The notes under the pieces were generated by a model. The model was not told the origin of the DNA and made no database searches. It was given only the letters and a program-made list of their open reading frames with translations. From Turbatrix aceti (taxonomy: Eukaryota; Nematoda; Chromadorea; Rhabditida; Panagrolaimidae): a stretch of 64,000 nucleotides of DNA. Each line of letters starts with the position of its first letter. Within the stretch, counting starts at the first letter, position 1. The position numbers were made by a program, and so were the translations under genes. The stretch spans positions 10,853,725 through 10,917,724 of the forward strand of contig OZ017769.1 in assembly GCA_963969345.1 (NCBI GenBank), in the 5' to 3' direction. This document shows, one piece after another, positions 38,218 to 51,006 of this stretch.

Positions 38218-40136
38218 GGTGAAGGGTCGGACCGGTTTGATAGTTGTCACAGCGCGCGGCATCTAATGGTTAAGCATAGCACGCGCCGGCTGTCTGGACT
38301 ATCCTTCTTTCCCTGGTCCCTCACTGCTTTTTCTTCGTTCAGCGCGCGTCGCACTCATGGCGAGAGATTTTCCCGCTGCCCGAGCGCGCTGGTCGAATTA
38401 GTTGCAAAAAAAAGAATTTTGGGCCAAATTTGGAATTTTTTACTTTTTCAAATTAGATTTGTAATTAGAATAATATTTGAAGCATTTTGATGTGTTTTTT
38501 GGAATTGTGGGACAATTTTTGATCAAAATCGAGTAGGGTTCGGAAGAAAAAATCCACGGATCTTCGAAATGTCGATAGAAAGCTGAAAATTTCAGGGTAG
38601 ACTAAAAACAAAATTTCCTTTCGAATGGCATACTCAGTTTTTTGATTGCGTGTCGATAAATGTCCGAAAAAACGGTTTTTTTCGGAAATTTGAAAAATTC
38701 GGAACTTTTTAGAACTTGGATCAAAAAATGAATATCACCAGTCGAAAGCGAAGTATCTTTTTTATCTACTGTGAAATTTTCATAGACTTACCACATCCCT
38801 GGGGCATACGGTAGCGATTCCCCCGAACCATACTTGTTCAAACGCCTGAGGCTATGAGGTAAGGCACTGCAGAACAAAGTGAGATAGAGCATTTTGTTAG
38901 AAATTTTTCGGCCTACAAAATCGTGTAACTCCTGAATTTCTATCTATTTTTTTGGCTTCGCAATTTTAATTCGCGCAACATACACTCATTTTTGGTACCA
39001 ATTTTCCAAAAATTGAAATCGAAAAAGTGGGGTCTGGGGGAAAAATCGGCATTCGTTCAGTTTGAAAGCAATATTGCTGAAAATTTCAGTATAGGAGTAA
39101 AAATGCATCCTAAATTCGATGATGATATTAGTTTTTTTCAATTTGGACCGAAAAATTCCTAAAAGTTCGAATTTTTGAAAAAAAAGCATTTTTCGGAACT
39201 TTCTCGAACCTATAAAAACAAAATAATAAAATTTTTGAATTCTACAGGGTTTTTTACGTCTGGGGTCAAGATTCATGCTACAACGCTCCAAAACTGTGTC
39301 AATGGCGATTTTTCCCCCAGACCCCACTTTTTCGATTTCAATTTTTGGAAAATTGGTACCAAAAATGAGTGTATGTTGCGCGAATTAAAATTGCGAAGCC
39401 AAAAAAATAGATAGAAATTCAGGAGTTACACGATTTTGTAGGCCGAAAAATTTCTAACAAGATGCTCTATCTCACTTTGTTCTGCAGTGCCTTACCTCAT
39501 AGCCTCAGGCGTTTGAACAAGTATGGTTCGGGGGAATCGCTACCGTATGCCCCAGGGATGTGGTAAGTCTATGAAAATTTCAGAGTAGATAAAAAAGATA
39601 CTTCGCTTTCGACTGGTTATATTCATTTTTTGATCCAAGTTCTAAAAAGTTCCGAATTTTTCAAATTTCCGAAAAAAACCGTTTTTTCGGACATTTATCG
39701 ACACGCAATCAAAAAACTGAGTATGCCATTCGAAAGGAAATTTTGTTTTTAGTCTACCCTGAAATTTTCAGCTTTCTATCGACATTTCGAAGATCCGTGG
39801 ATTTTTTCTTCCGAACCCTACTCGATTTTGATCAAAAATTGTCCCACAATTCCAAAAAACACATCAAAATGCTTCAAATATTATTCTAATTACAAATCTA
39901 ATTTGAAAAAGTAAAAAATTCCAAATTTGGCCCAAAATTCTTTTTTTTGCAACTAATTCGACCAGCGCGCTCGGGCAGCGGGAAAATCTCTCGCCATGAG
40001 TGCGACGCGCGCTGAACGAAGAAAAAGCAGTGAGGGACCAGGGAAAGAAGGATAGTCCAGACAGCCGGCGCGTGCTATGCTTAACCATTAGATGCCGCGC
40101 GCTGTGACAACTATCAAACCGGTCCGACCCTTCACC
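38218..40136. mobile_element. 1.9-kb foldback element with 8-bp target duplications
   Basis: It begins GGTGAAGGGTCGGACCGG and ends with the inverse, flanked on both sides by CAAATTAC (38210-38217 and 40137-40144). The arms are about 830 bp and nearly perfect inverted copies, with a unique centre of about 250 bp. An 8-bp duplication fits hAT-like transposition; long arms are also seen in Mutator-like elements. No transposase is present. Matching frames in the two arms are reflections of one another. Confidence 0.8.
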
Positions 40137-40144
40137 CAAATTAC

Positions 40145-40645
40145 ACATCTCATGTAAAAAACATTGCATATAGATTTGTATGTACCCAAAAATCACCAGT
40201 TATAATCACAGATAACTGCTCATTTCAGGAACCTTTTCAAATGACCTTGTAAATATTCATGTCAGCTGTGAGAAAAATCATACTCCACCCTACAACGCGC
40301 CCGGATAGATGACACCTCCGGGCTCATCGAAAAACATGTTTAAAACCCGTCAATTTTTCATTTCTCTGTTCCTGCTTTGCCTTTTTTCGCCTCCTTTCCG
40401 CTTTTAGACATGATGCGCTTGGATGATCAAACTTTCGGTGAAAAAATCATGTTTTGGCAGACTGCATAGATATAAATATATTGATAACTAATCGAAGACC
40501 ACGCGTGTTCTTCTTCTTTTTCTGACGTACATATGTACATGATGTTATTTACCATTTGATCAATCCGTTCATTTTATGTTTGACTAGTTGACGTACATAT
40601 ACATACTACATTTACCGCAGTTAACAGTTTCGTAGGTTCGTTGCC
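40145..40645. other. Spacer right of the foldback element
   Basis: No gene or repeat was recognised. Confidence 0.35.
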
Positions 40646-40873
40646 ATGACTATACTTATTAGACAGGTGGGGGTAGTACTGTTATGGTTAACGTTGTCTG
40701 CCCGTCTGGCAACAACAGCTGATAGACAGCGTGTTTATTTTATCATGCGGGTTGTTTTACTACACCGCGTTAAACAGTACAATTTCCACGTGTGTTATGA
40801 CAACACCAGAATGCTTGTAATAGATTTATTTCTCCTTCCCGTTCTCCTGGCGAGTAAGTTGTCGATCGGTTGA
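40646..40873 (+). CDS. Candidate small secreted protein or first exon
   Basis: A 75-codon frame starts with a signal-peptide-like segment (VGVVLLWLTLSARLATTA). A strong GTAAGT donor inside the frame near 40853 suggests it could be a first exon instead. No downstream exon could be joined and no family is recognised. Confidence 0.25.
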   Translation: MTILIRQVGVVLLWLTLSARLATTADRQRVYFIMRVVLLHRVKQYNFHVCYDNTRMLVIDLFLLPVLLASKLSIG

Positions 40874-41755
40874 CAGTAATTTTTGACCATCTGTTCTATT
40901 TTTTGGGAGAGGAAAGGTTCTGCTCCCCTACAGTTTGACTAGAAACAATCATCACATCAACAACAATCACCTCATTTTTTTGAACACCACCTCACCTTTC
41001 TATTGTTGACACAATACCACCTCCGACTCACGTGTTTTTCTTTTTTTACATCCTGGATGTGCAAAATTTCTGGAAGTTGTATTAAGGAGCACATATTAAA
41101 GAATGCTATATTTCAAAACACAAACAAAAAAATGAAAAAGGTCAATATTTTTGGGTTCACGTGTCAGTTGATGGTAGACTACATTTTTTAACAGGATCAT
41201 TCCGTGCGAAATCAAAGTTTTTTTGGAACGATAAAAAATTTTGTTTTCGGAAACAATTTTTTGCTGGAATTGACGCATCAAATTGTTTTTTTGATTTTTT
41301 GCGGAGAAAGACGTGCTCAATATGGGTACTTCCAAGTGAAAAAAAGTGAACAGGCGTTTAAAATTTTAGACTGCGCAAAAATCACGTGTTGTAGGTAAAA
41401 AATTTTGAAATTGGGGTATAGTCTTTTTTTCACAACCCAGTCGATTCTACTGGGATCAAGGTTTAGACACTTATCTTGGTTTTAAACCAGTGCAAACAAT
41501 CGTAAATACTTGGCTGTGAGAGACTGGCCATTGCAATGGTGCCCTACTTTGAACGGCTGCATCGCGTCATTTTTACCCCTCTTTGCCAGCTGTTCGTGCG
41601 AGCATCCGACCATCCAGTACTCGTGTTGTGTGGTACAACAAACGCACATAGCAGAACGAAAACAAAAATAATTATTCATTTCTTCCCCTTTCACCTCCTC
41701 CTGGCCTCTCCTGTTCGCTGCTGGTGGGTGTACTCTGTCCAAACCGTGTCCAGTC
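40874..41755. other. Region upstream of the first ABHD4/5-like gene
   Basis: AT-rich to 41400, then more mixed. It probably contains the promoter of the hydrolase gene that starts at 41756. No coding exon is supported. Confidence 0.35.
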
Positions 41756-44363
41756 ATGGACGATGATGACGTTAACAATCTTTCCCTAAATGAACCATGG
41801 GGTGAAAACAGCACATCAAGTTCACTTTTCGCACTAACTTACGTTGCCTTACCTTATTACGATAGCATAAAAAATCGGATTTTTCTTATGTTTTCTGCAT
41901 CGTTTACTTCCTTCCAACCGACTTTGGTAATTTAAAAGCCACAATTCCTGTAGCGTTTTTTTTTATTGAAGGGGAGTGGTGACTCCAGTACAAAAAAAAA
42001 ACAAAGTCTACAAATACCCCAAGTTTTTGTCTCAAAACCTCAGTCCTGCGCACTTTAGTTTTTTTTTATATTTATAATTTTGAGCGACTAACCTTTTCTT
42101 GATGATGAATAAAAAAATTGTTGATTACCGTTTTTTGAAATTTTTCTCAAATATTTTTTTGCACGCATTTGTACTTTGTCCTTTGGCTGTACTATATTCT
42201 TTGACTTCTTAACAAATGTGTGTATCTGCGTGCAAAACGAGTTTGGTAACTAAAAAACGAAAATTTATGTGCTTTTATTTTCTTAGACGTCGTCATCCAG
42301 GTGGTCACAACAAAACAGTCGATCATTGATCGTGCAGAAATGGCTTTTGACAAAGATGAAGAAATTATTGTAGAGGGTGGCACTGGATCTCCGATACTGT
42401 AGGTTTTCCATAATGAAATAAAAAATGAAAACGTTTGGTACAAGACAGATTTTTTTGACAAATGCTGTTTTCGGTGCAAAACCCAATACTATTTTCGTTA
42501 AAAGATCAGATTTTTATCACTAAATAATTTTTTATTAATGTTACAGAAAACTCCTAGCATGGGATCGTTTCGACCCCTCAGTACTAGCAGAATCTGAAGC
42601 TACTCTACTCAGACGCGTAAAATGCGATTTCTTTACCCGCTTCGTTGACATCACAATCTGCCAGATGCCATGCAAGATCTACACTCTTACAGCAACGACC
42701 CCATCCACTCCGTACAGCAATATTCCGTTCGTTCTTGTCCACGGCTTTGGCGCAGGTGTCGCCGTCTGGTCGTCTAACATAGATGCCCTGTCTGCTGTTC
42801 GTCCTACCTACGCCATCGACCTGCCGGGTTTTGGTCGATCGTCTAGGCCAAAGTTCTCGGAAGATGCAACTCTCGCTGAGATCGAATATGTCGACGCTTT
42901 GGAACACTGGAGAGAAGCCATGCACATCAAGCAGATGATCATGATCGGGCACTCTTTCGGCGGGTATCTGTCTTCTGCCTACGCGCTGAGGTACCCGGAG
43001 CGTGTTCGGCATCTTGTGCTGGTTGATCCTTGGGGATTCAATAATCAGCAGTCGACTGCGAATCGAAAGGTAAGGGAAAGAATTAAAAATACAATAAAAT
43101 ACATACAATAAAATAAGTGCAGCAATTTTTGACTGCTTTTTGATGTTACAGGCTAAAACGGAGTAACATTATTTTTGTCTTTATTTTATTACTTTTATAA
43201 TGTTGCAGGCTAAGTTAACAACTGTTTTTGCTATTTTATTACTTTTGATTTTGCAGGCTAAATCGGAATAACACTTTTCTTTGCTATTTTGTTACTGCTG
43301 TATTTGCGGGCTGCAGTGAAGTAATTCTTTTTAATTCTAATATTTTGTTACTTATCGTTCTGCAGGCCGAATCAAAATAACTCTTTTTTTTTGCTATTTG
43401 AAGCGCACTGTGTAAATTAATATTACGTTTTTTACGCGCTAAAAAACTTATTTTTATGAAAAACACCAATGATCATTAATGATTTTTTTATTTACCGATC
43501 TTTTTTACGACTTCTCGTTTACAAAGTTTATAGTTCAGTGCTTTATAAACAGTAAAAACCAAAAATCCTAAACTGCGCAATCAAAGTTTTTTGACAACCA
43601 AAAAAAACGCCGAACTGTTTGAATTTCAATATAGCTACCCTTTAGTGATGTATTTTAGATCCCTAGCATGAACGAACTCCGCACTCTTAAAATTTGGAAC
43701 GTTGCAATAATTTACCAGGCGAGAAATTTCAGAGAAATTAGGCATTAATGGATGCTTTGGATGCACAAAAATCTAATCCAAAGCATCCATCCAAAATGCC
43801 TGATTGCTCCGATTTCGTTGCATTTTCAGTACAAAATTCCTCCTTGGATCCGAGCCATTGGTGCTAGCATCAGCTACTTCAACGCCTTGACTGCACTTCG
43901 TGTATCCGGCCCCATAGGGTGCGTTGTCGTCCGACACATCAGATCGCAAATTGGAGGCAAGCATCTTGTTGGCAAAGAGTTGGATGCTCTCGTCGAGTAT
44001 TTTTACCAGTGCAATGCCCGTGAGCCGACTGGTGAAGTCGCCTTCCGTGCAATGGGTGATCACTTTGTGTGGTCAAAACGACCGATGGTGAACCGGTTCC
44101 AGGATTTGGCAAAAGAAGTACCAACAACTTTTCTCTACGGCAAGCAGTCCTGGATTGGCAGTGGATCGGCCTACAAAATCCAGAAATACAGAAAATCATC
44201 TTACGTTGACATAATCATCGTGCCAAATTCAGGGCACGTCATTTACGGCGACGCACCTGATACTTTCAACAAGACGTTAGCAAACATATCCGCAACCGTG
44301 GATTCCGGCGATGACCGGAAGTTGCATCCTGTCCAAACGCAGAAAGATGAAAATTGTAATTAG
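41756..44363 (+). CDS. ABHD4/ABHD5-like alpha/beta hydrolase, paralogue A
   Basis: Exons 41756-41801 (inferred first exon), 42287-42398, 42547-43069 and 43830-44363 join in frame to 404 residues. The first exon was chosen because its G|GTGAAA donor gives the phase needed by the next exon and places an Asp-rich start there; it is the least certain part. The fold shows the oxyanion-side VHGFGAG, the nucleophile elbow GHSFGG with its serine present, and the C-terminal HVIYGD, fitting the HX4D acyltransferase motif of this family. ABHD5 proteins lack the serine, so the catalytic site is ABHD4-like. Family members act on N-acyl phospholipids or regulate lipid-droplet lipolysis. The large third intron (43070-43829) is filled with minisatellite units. 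It is paralogous to the gene at 52931-54775. Confidence 0.88.
43140..43410 (+). repeat. Minisatellite cluster in ABHD paralogue A intron
   Basis: Five units with CAGGCTAAAACGGAGTAACA-type cores at about 43149, 43206, 43255, 43308 and 43363, spaced 49-57 bp. They run in the sense direction of the host gene, so each TTGCAG|GCT looks like a splice acceptor. Confidence 0.85.
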
Positions 44364-44862
44364 ACCTGCAATTTACCTTTTTTTTCTATACCTCCCGTTG
44401 CATTTAAAAAATCGTTTACTATAAAACATTTGAATTTTACAGAAATGGTGAAAAACAGCGTCAGAAAAAACACAAGTATTATAATTACCAGACTAACACT
44501 CAAAATAAATATTGAACTCAAATTTGTGGCTTTGACAAACTCAAAAAGATATCAAACAGTTAGCCAGCACTCATTCACACAACGATTCTTATGTATACAT
44601 AGATAATTTTGTATTATTTAAAATTTAAAATAAATCGAGAAATAAAATGGCAAGAAAATTGTTTTACTTAGATCTTTTGCTTATGCAGAAGTCAAGGTTC
44701 TAAAGCTCATATATAAAAAAACACCAGCATGAAGATTTGTTACAATAACCCTTCCCTAAGGCAATATTATTGAAAGACAAGGCAATATTTGTTTTAAAGA
44801 ACGTTATCGATGCATCTTCCGAAAATTTGCACAACCAGCCAAAACAAATGCAGTCAACACGT
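44364..44862. other. Spacer between ABHD paralogue A and the H4-like gene
   Basis: AT-rich 3' flank. The missing C-terminal two thirds of histone H4 was looked for here on the minus strand and is absent. Confidence 0.45.
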
Positions 44863-45074
<212 letters not shown>

Positions 45075-45130
45075 GTTGCCTTCGTTGAGTTACAGCAGAG
45101 AAACTGTTGACTTTGAATGAAGCAGCCCGG

Positions 45131-45138
45131 CTTTTATA
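45131..45138 (-). promoter_or_regulatory. TATA box of the H4-like gene
   Basis: Minus-strand TATAAAAG in a CGCATATAAAAGC context, 57 bp from the start codon. This is essentially the same box and spacing as upstream of H3. Confidence 0.7.
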
Positions 45139-45733
45139 TGCGTCTGCGAGCTAGCTGGGCGGAGTCTAAAATGCGCGCGAAATGTCGACTGAATGCCGAA
45201 CCTGACTACCGATCGATTGACTGACAACATGCATGACTCGTTAGATCTTGCCATGGATAAGTCAGACACACATGTGCACGATACGTAACGTTACAAAAAC
45301 AGCCGGAGAACAAGGATTAATAAAAACTGTTTTGGAACCACATAATCTTGGATAATGAGTAATCTCGACGAAATTTTCCAATTTGCATTTCATACATCGT
45401 TGAGGGGAATCAGGGAAATGTGAACAGCTGTTATTTTTTTAATTTTCGGGTTCGGATATCTATCGGGAATTGTTTTCTTCATAAAACCTTTACATTTATT
45501 TAAGTTGTACTTTAATTTATGCATTGTTTATGCAAATGTACCAAATATTGCGTCTTCTGCTAAATATTGGCATTTTAACGGTTTTTAATCATTTTGATTT
45601 TATTTCGAGTTCTCAAATGCGAAATTTTGGAGAACGTGACAACACTGTTTATGACCCCGTTCGCCCACGATCAACTCCACACACAATCCAAACTTTATCA
45701 CATTTTTCCAACAACTGAACGTATTTCGTATGT
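45139..45733. other. Spacer between H4-like and H3 genes
   Basis: Contains the upstream promoter of the H4-like gene, including GGGCGGAG and GCGCGCGAAA near 45157-45183. The rest is AT-rich with no other gene. Confidence 0.45.
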
Positions 45734-45749
45734 GGCCCTAAAGAGGGCC
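45734..45749 (-). terminator. Histone mRNA 3' stem-loop
   Basis: On the minus strand this reads GGCCCTCTTTAGGGCC: a perfect 6-bp stem with a CUUU loop, 42 bases downstream of the H3 stop. This is the SLBP-binding processing signal of replication-dependent histone mRNAs. The C in the first loop position is the nematode form. Confidence 0.9.
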
Positions 45750-45790
45750 GTTGGGATATTTGAGATCATGGACAGGCAAAGACGACAGGC

Positions 45791-46291
<501 letters not shown>

Positions 46292-46300
46292 TTAGCTTAA

Positions 46301-46316
46301 TTTTTGGCGCCAAAAA
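46301..46316. promoter_or_regulatory. E2F/DP-type palindromic site upstream of H3
   Basis: A perfect palindrome, TTTTTGGCGCCAAAAA, containing TTTGGCGC in both orientations, 100 bp upstream of the H3 start. A GC box, GGGCGGGGC, lies between it and the TATA box. Such sites drive G1/S transcription; use here is inferred. Confidence 0.55.
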
Positions 46317-46729
46317 CCCGAAAGCAGACACTCTTCTGTTTTATTATAGCATGCTTCTTTTCCGCCCGATCGATGAGATCGTTCGTTGCGTCATATTCAA
46401 TAGCAAAAAAAATAGAAAGGCGAGGGAACAACAAAAAGCCCAAAAGTGTCGACTGTCGACTCGACATCGAACTGTTGTTTACTGCTGAAACCGACATAGT
46501 ATAGTGTCCAACGACAACGGCACCATCAACTGTTTTTTTCCACCAAATTATTTTTTTCAAAATGTTTTCCCAGACAATTTTCATTTATTTTTACAGTAAA
46601 AATACATAACTTTCATTTGCCACAAAAAACGACAGTGTTTACGGTCTGGCCAACACATGGGAGAATCAGGTCAGGTACAACGGCATAGATTGCGTAGACT
46701 ACTTTAAATTGAGGGCATCGTTTCACAGC
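46317..46729. other. Spacer between H3 and the DOMON gene
   Basis: Upstream region of H3 and 3' flank of the DOMON gene. No further gene was seen. Confidence 0.4.
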
Positions 46730-49714
46730 TTACGCTAGATCAATGTAATCTTTGCACGTTTTGACAAATATGGAACAGCACAGCGAGCGGACATTTTTGA
46801 CCCTCTTTAGGAGGTGGCAGGCTTTGTCAAACTGGGCTTCGAAGCGCTCGTTGTTGTCATCGGCCCACTGCTTGACGCGACCAAGATATCCATCAAAGTA
46901 GGGCGCACAGAGCGAGAAATCCTCGTGATGCAAGCCGCATACCGCTGTTTCAAGTTTTATATCCTTCGTTAGCTGCGCGGTAGTTGTTGTGGCTTTGGTA
47001 GAGGTCGTAGTGGTTGTATTCTCGGCATCTGATTCACCAGAGCCTTCAAATTTGTCTTCATCATTTTCGTCGATTTCTGCCGAGTCATCGGTTGTGTTTG
47101 TTTCTGTCTTGGTCAAGATATCGTTTTCGGGCAGCCTGGGGGTGGAATTTGTGTCTCGGAGTACGGCGGATGCATCGGTTTCGTTGTTTGTGCTGTTGTC
47201 GACTATCTCAAGCTGAGAGTTTGTCTTGGAGAGATTTTTTGGAGTTGTTTGGATGGTAGTTGATGGCTTTGTGATAAGTTTATGAGCGTGAGGGGGGATA
47301 GCCCTGGTCGTAGGAGTCAAAGTTGTAGTTTGGGTTTCTGAAGTTGTTTCCGAAGTTACTGGAATCCAGGTTGTGGATTCAGAAGCTATAGTCGAAGTTT
47401 CTGTAGTTGTGGTTATGGTTGTATCCACTGTGGGGGGTTCGGGGGTGACAGGCTTTACCGTAGTCTGCCCTTCTGTAGTTGTTTGCTTGACTGTCACAGC
47501 TTCAGTGGTGAACGTCACCTGCTCGGTCGTTGAAGCCACCTGCTCAGTCGTCGAATCAGGTGGTTTGGATTCCGTGGGGATTGATTCTGCCGAAACAGCC
47601 TGGGTGATAAGGAATCCCTTTTTCTTGGCTTCAGCTGTTTCTTCCTGACTCACGTGAACATCAGTCTTGATCGTAGCGTTGACAGCTGTGGTCACGACTT
47701 TTTGCTCCTCATTTGAATTGTTTGTGGTTGCTGCTACTTCTGGCGGAAAAGTCGCAATAACAGTTTCAGTGTTGTTTTCATTGGTTATGGATTCTGTTAC
47801 CGTTTCCTCTTCTTCGTTGAACACAGCAATTGCTTCGTCCGCAATTTCGCTTTCATCGGCATCGATTTGGGATTCAACGACATGTGTACTTCCGGTAGCC
47901 TTGCACTTTGTCTTGACGTCACACGCCTTGTAGAGATCAGGCCACTCGTCGTGCTTCTGTACAGTAAATCCGGCTCCATAACGCCCGCTGTTGGCAGCGA
48001 ACTGAAAAAGCACGCAGCCATCGAGAGAGCGATCAGCTGAGTTGTCGCCCGTGTCCACCTTTCTGGAGAAGCCGAGCGTGACCTCTCCATCGACGGTACT
48101 GGATCTCTGACGACTCAAAAACCAATCTTGTTGCTTGTCTTCGGTAGGCACGGTGTAGCTAGACGAAAAGTAGTCTCTGATACGCTTGGGTCGCCCGGAT
48201 GATACAAAAATGATCGCAATATCCATATCCGACATGTTGTCACCAATGCCGACAGCTGACCACCACTTTCCGGATTTGATTGGATGCTTCATCGTGAATT
48301 CGATTTTATCCGTAGCTTCATTGTACTGCCATTTTACGGTATAGTTGACTCCAGTAAAGCTGCATGGATCGCCGGTACCGGATATGTCCACGGAGTGGGA
48401 AAACTCAACAGGTTTTTCGTCCTTGATGAGGGGAAAAACGGTTGCAGGAGTTTCTGGCAATTCAGAATTTTCAGACGGTTCCTGAGTTGTTGGTTTTTTA
48501 AAACCAACATCCTGGGGGGATATCTTAGTCATGCCGGTGATTTTCTCGTGGTTTCTGGTTGTCCAAGGATTCAGACGATTTCGCTTTGCCGAAGTTAGCA
48601 CCGCTGGCCCAGTCCACCCATTTTGCGTCGTCGATTCTGGCAGGGAAGGCGCCAGATCGATGATGCACTTTTTATCGATGTCGCAGACGGTTCGGTAGGC
48701 AAACTTGTCAAAGTCTGGCACGATTCCGGTCCGTGAGATGGGCTCTGCCCGGACCGCAAAGTTAAACACCGGACAACCCGAAAGGCTTCGATCGTGCTTG
48801 GTATCTGAAGATTCCAGCGCACGGGCAAACTTGGCAACGACAAGGCCGTCGTTTTTTATTTCAAAGGCGATGGATTGGACGTTGGTCACGGCGTCGGGGA
48901 AAAGAGCGTCGCCTGCTTTGGGAATATACGTGTCAGCGATGCCGATTTGGCGGTTCTTGACAAACACTCCGATGAAGTCGACAGGTTTGTTACCGTCCTA
49001 AAAACAAAAATTTAAATTGGGATAAAAATGTTGTTTTTTGAAGCATGAAGAATGTTGAAAAATGACGCGCAGTAAAATTTTTTTACTAATTATTTTTTTC
49101 GCCGAAAATGTCACATGTCAAATACTGTCAAGTTTTCCAAAAAAAATCCCATCGTTTAGCAAAACAAAAAAATCCTCAGAAAAAGAAAATCTAGTCTCAC
49201 CTAAAGTTAAATGTATTATCTCTCTTCTTTCTTTTTTTTCTCAACAGTCCATTTAGAATTGTTAAATGCGTGACGTGGATATTACACGAAAGACCGGTCG
49301 GATTCCGATTCCTTCTTCAATATTTTTTTCTTTGCAAAAAAAAGATGCGATTAAAAGCATTTTAAATGTTTCATGACAAAAAATGCGATCGTGAAGTCGT
49401 CCATTGTTTTGTAATTTTTTCTTGGTCATGTATTTTTTCAATAAAGGTGAACTCACCTGAGGTCTCGAACCAATGCCAATACCGGTCCAAAAATTTGTCA
49501 AATTGTTGCTCTGCTGCTTGATGATAAACACGACATTCCTGCTGTGCGGCTCGTAAGCCCAGGTAACATGGTAGTCGTCATGTGTGAAGGAACATGTTCG
49601 GGGATCACGGTTAATCTGCGGCGAGGGGTAATCGGATTCACTCTTGAGTGGGCTTAAGCTTAGAGCCAAGAAAAAGCATCCAGCAAGACTAGAAATCCGA
49701 TTTAGAAGATTCAT
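46730..49714 (-). CDS. Secreted protein with two DOMON domains and a mucin-like stalk
   Basis: Exons 49457-49714 and 46730-48997 join in phase 0 (459-bp intron) to 841 residues. A signal peptide (about 1-25) is followed by DOMON domain 1 (about 40-190, starting CSFTHDDYHVTW) and DOMON domain 2 (about 300-460, CSFTGVNYTVKW). Both end with a (S/R)SLxGC motif, probably forming a disulphide with the first Cys. Domain 2 keeps the family pattern WWSAVGIGDNMSDMD. A long Thr/Ser/Glu-rich region (about 480-760), likely heavily O-glycosylated, and a Cys-rich C-terminal module (about 765-841, six cysteines) complete it. DOMON domains bind haem or sugars. Without a cytochrome b561 membrane core this is probably an extracellular or cuticle-associated protein. 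No transmembrane span or GPI signal is seen. Confidence 0.9.
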
Positions 49715-50509
49715 TGTCGCTTGACTAGCTGAAACAGGCGTAAAAATCAGTAAGTGAGAATAGAATGAATGCGTCGCGGCGCGTCGTCTCCAGTAAGTGC
49801 CCCAAGTCAGTCAGTAGTCGGATAAATCAACAATTATATACATAGCATCCCCTTCCACCCTATTCCTCCTCCTACGACTACAACACTGAATGATATATCC
49901 TGTAGCATAAATACTAGATGCTACGGTAGAGGCTTCCGGATTTTATTGCATTCAAAGTTGATTTCGTTACTTTTTTTGCATCAAATCAGAGTTAAAAGGA
50001 TACAAAAAAGATTGCAAATGGGCAAGTGTTCCTACATGAGATCAAGTACCTGCGACACACGTATTTATGTATGCAGGCAGCGTCTGTAAAGTGTCATTGG
50101 TCAGGTATATATTTATAGATAAAGAGGTGAAAGTTGTAAATGAAAGAAAAGAATATGTGATTGAAGAAAAATGATGAGGTCATTGATGAGTAGTTACCAT
50201 CGTTTTGTTACTTTTTTCTGCGCTTAGCAAATGTTTGAAACAAATTCCGCGGCACAGATTTTTTTACAGATACTTATAAAAAAGTGGGTTTCATGTGAAA
50301 ACGAAATTGAGGGTTTTGAAAGTTTTGCTTTGTTTTAAAGTGACAATTTTTTTAAATATTCGGTAGTTGTAAGTAGCACGCAAAGACTGGTAGCAGAACT
50401 TACCATCGACGACGAGTCGCATGTTGCAAGCAAATCTCCAAAATTACCTAATTAAAAAAACAACACATCAAATCATAAAATAATTTCTTTCAATGATATT
50501 GCTCTCAAA
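49715..50509. other. Upstream region of the DOMON gene
   Basis: AT-rich. A copy of the TCGCATGTTGCAAGCAA motif is at 50415-50435. No exon was seen. Confidence 0.4.
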
Positions 50510-51006
50510 ATGAAAGGCAACAGCCTCATCGCTGCTGAAGTTTGTCCGAGCTCTGGACATCTCTCGATCCGGCGGCGTGTCAGACATGTTTGTCTGCCGA
50601 CCAGAATCGGCTACTCGCAAAAGGTAAATGGGGGCGCAAAGGTGTCAGAAATGATAAAAGCATGGTAACAAAAGCGATCAAAGAATTCAGTAACTTTTAA
50701 GCGATATGTTTACGACTTTGTCAACCATGAAATCGTATTTTACAGATTTACAAATTTGAAGTACGAACGTAACCTCAACTCGTCAAACTTGCTTGTTTTA
50801 TTTATTTGCAGAAAACCAACACGGATGTCGTCATGCCACCTTTGAACTCAAAGTTGCATGACACCTTTTTATGTGAACACATATTTACACAGGCAGGTAA
50901 GACAATAGCACACAAATCGAATTGTTTTACGATACACGATGGAACGCTAAAAATTTCAAATTCAAATTCAATATCCGATAAAAGATCATTTTTGATGAGA
51001 TTTTGA
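50510..51006 (+). CDS. Candidate two-exon gene of unknown function
   Basis: An ATG at 50510 opens 38 codons to AAG|GTAAAT (50623). A TTTGCAG acceptor at 50811 resumes in phase 0 and runs 64 codons to a stop at 51006, giving 102 residues with a basic, Cys-containing N-terminal half. The second exon is AT-rich and could be chance. No domain is recognised. An opposite-strand 42-codon basic frame (51137-51265), followed by AATAAA near 51028, competes as an explanation. Confidence 0.25.

Noticed and set aside
38266..40196. Matching 74- and 110-codon frames at both ends of the foldback element
   Set aside because: They come from the inverted arms; nothing suggests a transposase or host protein.
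43140..43410. Regularly spaced repeats that could suggest a CRISPR array
   Set aside because: Units are degenerate and contiguous without unique spacers, lie in an intron of a eukaryotic gene, and recur at many loci. They are a minisatellite.
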